This document shows positions 21,338 through 24,136 of a DNA stretch of 24,136 nt, piece by piece; position 1 is the stretch's first letter; each line of letters opens with the position of its first letter. The position numbers and the translations under genes are program-made. Where the stretch lies: the NCBI GenBank assembly GCA_938045195.1, contig CALINC010000075.1:1-24136 (forward strand), read 5' to 3'. The stretch comes from an uncultured Treponema sp. (GTDB taxonomy: Bacteria > Spirochaetota > Spirochaetia > Treponematales > Treponemataceae). Under the pieces are notes generated by a model. It worked only from the letters and a program-made list of their open reading frames with translations, was not told the origin of the DNA and searched no databases.

Positions 21338-22804
21338 ATGGCTTATACATCGAATAGTTTACTTGCAGCTGCAAAAAATGCAGTACCTAAGGCGGAGCTG
21401 GTAACGCTTCGTATTCATCATAAAAAAAATACTTCTTTTTTTACACAAGATGCTTCTTTTGAAAATGCTTCCGCTTTTACGGATGCGGGATTTATGGTTG
21501 AAGTTTTATATAAAGGGCATCTCGCATATTCAGCTTCGCAGGATTTAACGCCTCAAGGTGCGGCTGCGGCTGCGGAGCAGGCTTTTAATGCGGCTTCTGC
21601 GGCGGCAAGTTTTAAAATTGCCGACTTTAATTCCGGCATTCGGCCTATTGGAGAATTAAAATACGAAACATTACGCGGTAAAAAAACATATCCATCAAAA
21701 GCTGAAATTTTCGATTGGCTTTTTGAAATTTGCAGGATATTAAAAGTTTCCGATGAGATTATTGATACGTATTCTTATGTGCAATTACGGGAAGAGGAAA
21801 TTGAACTTTTAACTTCTTCAGGCGGAAATATTTTGCAGAATTTTCACTCGGTGTTTTCTGGCTTCGGTGCCGCTGCAAGGCGCGGTGATATAATTCAGCG
21901 GAGGACATGGAACGGCTCCGGTGCAAGAGCCTTTCAGGGGGGCTGTGAATTTTTAAATTTTGTACGCTCCAAAACCGAGGCTGAAAGGGTAGGGAATGAA
22001 GCCGTAGAGCTTTTGTCTTGCGAACCTTGTCCCTCCGATAGGCGCACTCTTGTTCTTATGCCCGATCAAATGATTTTGCAGATACATGAAAGTGTAGGTC
22101 ATCCTCTTGAAATTGACCGGATTATAGGTGATGAGCGGAATTATGCGGGCGGCAGTTTTATAAAGCCTGAAGATATAGGTAAATTTCAATATGGTTCGGA
22201 ATTGATGAATATCTGTTTTGACCCGACAATTCCATATCAGACGGCATCTTTTGCGGCTGATCAAACCGGAACTCAAGCGAAGAAAATGTTTATAATAAAA
22301 AACGGTATTTTGGTTTGCGCCTTAGGGGGCATTGAAAGTGCCAGCCGCCTTTACAAAGGAAGCCCTCTTTTTGAGGAGCGTATTGTTGCCAACCAAAGAG
22401 CAACGTCGTGGAACCGTCCGCCGATTGATCGTATGGCAAACTTAAATTTAGAACCGGGTACAAGCAGTTTTGACAAAATCATTTCTTCCATAGAGAAAGG
22501 AATTCTAATGACTTCAAATAGGTCTTGGTCGATTGACGATTACCGCAATAAATTCCAGTTCGGCTGTGAATACGGGAAACTTATCGAAAACGGAAAACTG
22601 ACAAAAACCGTCCGCGACCCGAATTACCGCGGTATTTCTCAAAATTTTTGGCGCAATCTTTGTGCTGTAGGAGATAAGTCTACCTTTGAAGTTTTCGGTA
22701 CGCCGTCTTGCGGAAAGGGCGAACCCAATCAAGAAATTGCCGTCGGGCATGCAAGCCCCGTATGCGCATTTTTGGACGTTGAAGTTTTCGGCGGAGGGAA
22801 ATAA
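21338..22804 (+). CDS. tldD: TldD/PmbA-family metallopeptidase, TldD-like
   Basis: 488 residues, near the usual 450-480. The metal-binding helix reads IHESVGHPLEIDR with His250, Glu251 and His255 (HExxxH), and the C-terminal FGTPSCGKGEPNQ contributes Cys458, the further ligand of TldD. Middle motifs DQTGTQAKKMFII and GGIESASRLYKGSP match the family. Family knowledge: TldD pairs with TldE (PmbA) as a heterodimer with zinc in TldD only, degrading unfolded peptides, including microcin B17 precursors. No tldE/pmbA gene follows, so the partner is elsewhere or absent. No signal peptide is seen, so it is cytoplasmic. It is 15 nt upstream of the next gene, so probably co-transcribed with it. Confidence 0.9.
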   Translation: MAYTSNSLLAAAKNAVPKAELVTLRIHHKKNTSFFTQDASFENASAFTDAGFMVEVLYKGHLAYSASQDLTPQGAAAAAEQAFNAASAAASFKIADFNSGIRPIGELKYETLRGKKTYPSKAEIFDWLFEICRILKVSDEIIDTYSYVQLREEEIELLTSSGGNILQNFHSVFSGFGAAARRGDIIQRRTWNGSGARAFQGGCEFLNFVRSKTEAERVGNEAVELLSCEPCPSDRRTLVLMPDQMILQIHESVGHPLEIDRIIGDERNYAGGSFIKPEDIGKFQYGSELMNICFDPTIPYQTASFAADQTGTQAKKMFIIKNGILVCALGGIESASRLYKGSPLFEERIVANQRATSWNRPPIDRMANLNLEPGTSSFDKIISSIEKGILMTSNRSWSIDDYRNKFQFGCEYGKLIENGKLTKTVRDPNYRGISQNFWRNLCAVGDKSTFEVFGTPSCGKGEPNQEIAVGHASPVCAFLDVEVFGGGK

Positions 22805-22819
22805 TATAAGGCAGTCTAA

Positions 22820-24061
22820 ATGAATAAAAATAAAGTTTTTATTATTGTATTTTCGGTTATAATTGTTTTTGCCGCTGCTTTGTACATAATTTTGGCATTT
22901 GGGAAAAAAACGGGACAATCCGTTCTGTTGTATAATATTCCTGAGCCGGAAGCTGCAAAAATTGAAGCGGCTTTGGCGGAAAAGTTTATGCCGAAAACGG
23001 ACAATTCGCCGCTTGCGTCGCTTCCTTTTAATTTTAAAAAATATAACGGCGCAAAACCGCTTGCAGATTTTTTAAAACAGGATTCAACTATTTTTGCAGT
23101 TATCGCAGAAGACGGCAGAAGCGTATTTGAATCACGATATTATTTTAATGTTATAAATGCGGAAAACTATAACAAACTGCCGTCTACGTTTTTGCATAAT
23201 GTTTTTATGCCGGATGAAGATAATACGCAGCCCTATACATATCCTGTTTTGCTTAATACGTTTGCATTTGTATATGATACCGATATTTTTAAGAATTTGC
23301 AGATTAACACTCCTGAAACTATTGAGGGCTGGACTTCGGCATTTATGAAGTGCAAAGAAAGCGTTAGCTATCCGCTTGTGTGTTCCGGTGCCGATGATAA
23401 AACGCTGCTATTTTTAATATCCGCTATAATGAATTTTGTTGTGCCGAATGCCGATAGAGAAAAATTGGCACAATTTATTCAAAGTGAGGAGGAGAATAGG
23501 GCAATTCCTTCCGGTTTAAAACAAGTTTTGGATATTTTAATTGATTGGCGGCAAAAAGGTCTTTTGCATCCCGAATGGTTTAGGCTTGTTGACCGAGATG
23601 TTGAAATTTTTATGGAATTTAAAAATGCAGCTGTAGGATTTATGAGTTTGCAGCAATACCGTAAAATTAAAAAAGAGGTTACGGATAAGTTTACTGCCGC
23701 AGCGATTCCGGTTTCTAATAAAATGCAGTATAAAAATCTTGCAGCAAATGTATTTGTTTTTGCAACTATAAACGGAAAGAGTGTAAATAAAAATCTTTCC
23801 GATGAATTTTTTGACTTTATCACTTCGAATGACGGACAGGCTCTCTTATCGCGGGTAACGGGTCTTGCTCCGGTTAATTCGCAAGCTACTGCTTATGACA
23901 GTCAGGCTTCAGATGCACGGTATTGGGCAGCTTCTTCAAATATGGTGGTTCCGGATTTTACGGAAACACTAAAGGGTATAACACCCGAACAAAAAACCGC
24001 TTTTATAAAAAAGATTAGGCTTTATTTGGAAGTTAATGGGGTCGGATTTACCGAAGAATAG
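22820..24061 (+). CDS. Membrane-anchored solute-binding-like protein (SBP family 1-type)
   Basis: 413 residues. A single N-terminal helix (about 5-27) precedes a soluble domain. There is no Cys at the end, so it is not a typical lipoprotein and may stay anchored by the helix. Soluble-domain landmarks resemble SBP family 1 (sugar-binding type): YPVLLNTFAFVYDTDIFKNL, TPETIEGWTSAF, and a C-terminal DEFFDFITSNDGQALLSRVTGLAPV ending. Ligand-binding residues cannot be assigned. No permease or ATPase gene is adjacent within the window. Position 15 nt after tldD, with a weak AAGGCAG ribosome-binding site, suggests the two are expressed together. It could be an orphan binding protein or sensor-type protein. 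Confidence 0.75.
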   Translation: MNKNKVFIIVFSVIIVFAAALYIILAFGKKTGQSVLLYNIPEPEAAKIEAALAEKFMPKTDNSPLASLPFNFKKYNGAKPLADFLKQDSTIFAVIAEDGRSVFESRYYFNVINAENYNKLPSTFLHNVFMPDEDNTQPYTYPVLLNTFAFVYDTDIFKNLQINTPETIEGWTSAFMKCKESVSYPLVCSGADDKTLLFLISAIMNFVVPNADREKLAQFIQSEEENRAIPSGLKQVLDILIDWRQKGLLHPEWFRLVDRDVEIFMEFKNAAVGFMSLQQYRKIKKEVTDKFTAAAIPVSNKMQYKNLAANVFVFATINGKSVNKNLSDEFFDFITSNDGQALLSRVTGLAPVNSQATAYDSQASDARYWAASSNMVVPDFTETLKGITPEQKTAFIKKIRLYLEVNGVGFTEE

Positions 24062-24110
24062 GGTAAACTCTGTAAAACCTTAGGCAAAGAAGAAGTGGAA
24101 GTGCCGGACT

Positions 24111-24136
24111 AATTGATAATGTGTAATGGATAATTG
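24111..24136. repeat. Possible intergenic repeat at the right edge (partial)
   Basis: ATTGATAAT and GGATAATTG form a spaced repeat of GATAAT 14 nt apart (24115-24120, 24129-24134). Such ATTGATAATG-type strings occur as multi-copy intergenic repeats in some genomes, but the element is cut by the window edge. Confidence 0.25.

Noticed and set aside
1..24136. tRNA, rRNA or CRISPR elements
   Set aside because: No cloverleaf-like segment with a TTCGA-type T-loop, no rRNA landmarks and no regularly spaced repeats were found in the intergenic regions.

Overview
The window looks like chromosome from a Treponema-type spirochaete, probably of the oral or denticola-like group. The evidence is the low GC content, the chemotaxis order cheA / cheW-cheR-like fusion / cheX / cheY, the spirochaete-style exported proteins, and the dense co-oriented operons. 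No rRNA, tRNA, CRISPR array or intact insertion sequence was seen. The species is inferred from gene content and cannot be fixed by reading alone.

Layout. (1) 1-1514: 3' part of an ABC exporter (membrane domain plus ATPase), open at the left edge. (2) 1563-2189: a small J-domain protein, convergent with gatC-gatA on the minus strand (4006-2244). (3) 4007-4400: a gene-poor gap holding the C-terminal scrap of an Rpn/PD-(D/E)XK-like gene and an unassigned 41-codon frame. (4) 4401-10502: a GAF + HD-GYP protein, then cheA, the CheW/CheR-like fusion, cheX and cheY. This is a complete phosphorelay core from receptor coupling to flagellar-motor output, with a c-di-GMP phosphodiesterase candidate next to it. 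(5) 11182-10547, minus: a response-regulator-like protein that has lost its phospho-acceptor Asp. (6) 11469-18667: a five-gene peptide/oligopeptide ABC importer (oppA-oppB-oppC-oppD-oppF type) with an intercistronic terminator after the binding-protein gene and a large periplasmic insertion in OppC. (7) 18668-19101: a structured intergenic region with a terminator for opp, a candidate minus-strand small RNA with its own promoter and terminator, and a long AT hairpin. (8) 19102-21259: a three-gene redox module of thioredoxin-like exported protein, tiny CD1871A-type CXXC protein and polytopic 4Fe-4S protein. (9) 21338-24061: TldD-type metallopeptidase followed by a membrane-anchored solute-binding-like protein.

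Two signals stand out. Several genes (J-domain protein, HD-GYP, cheA, and less clearly the atypical regulator and a short frame at 4148) have a sigma70-like -10 box ending only 6-7 nt before the ATG and no Shine-Dalgarno sequence. This suggests leaderless mRNAs, in contrast to opp, the thioredoxin-like gene and tldD, which have 28-51 nt leaders and strong ribosome-binding sites. The other is the candidate small RNA at 18811-18935 (minus). cheA also has a sigma28-like element in front of it, which fits flagellar-regulon control.
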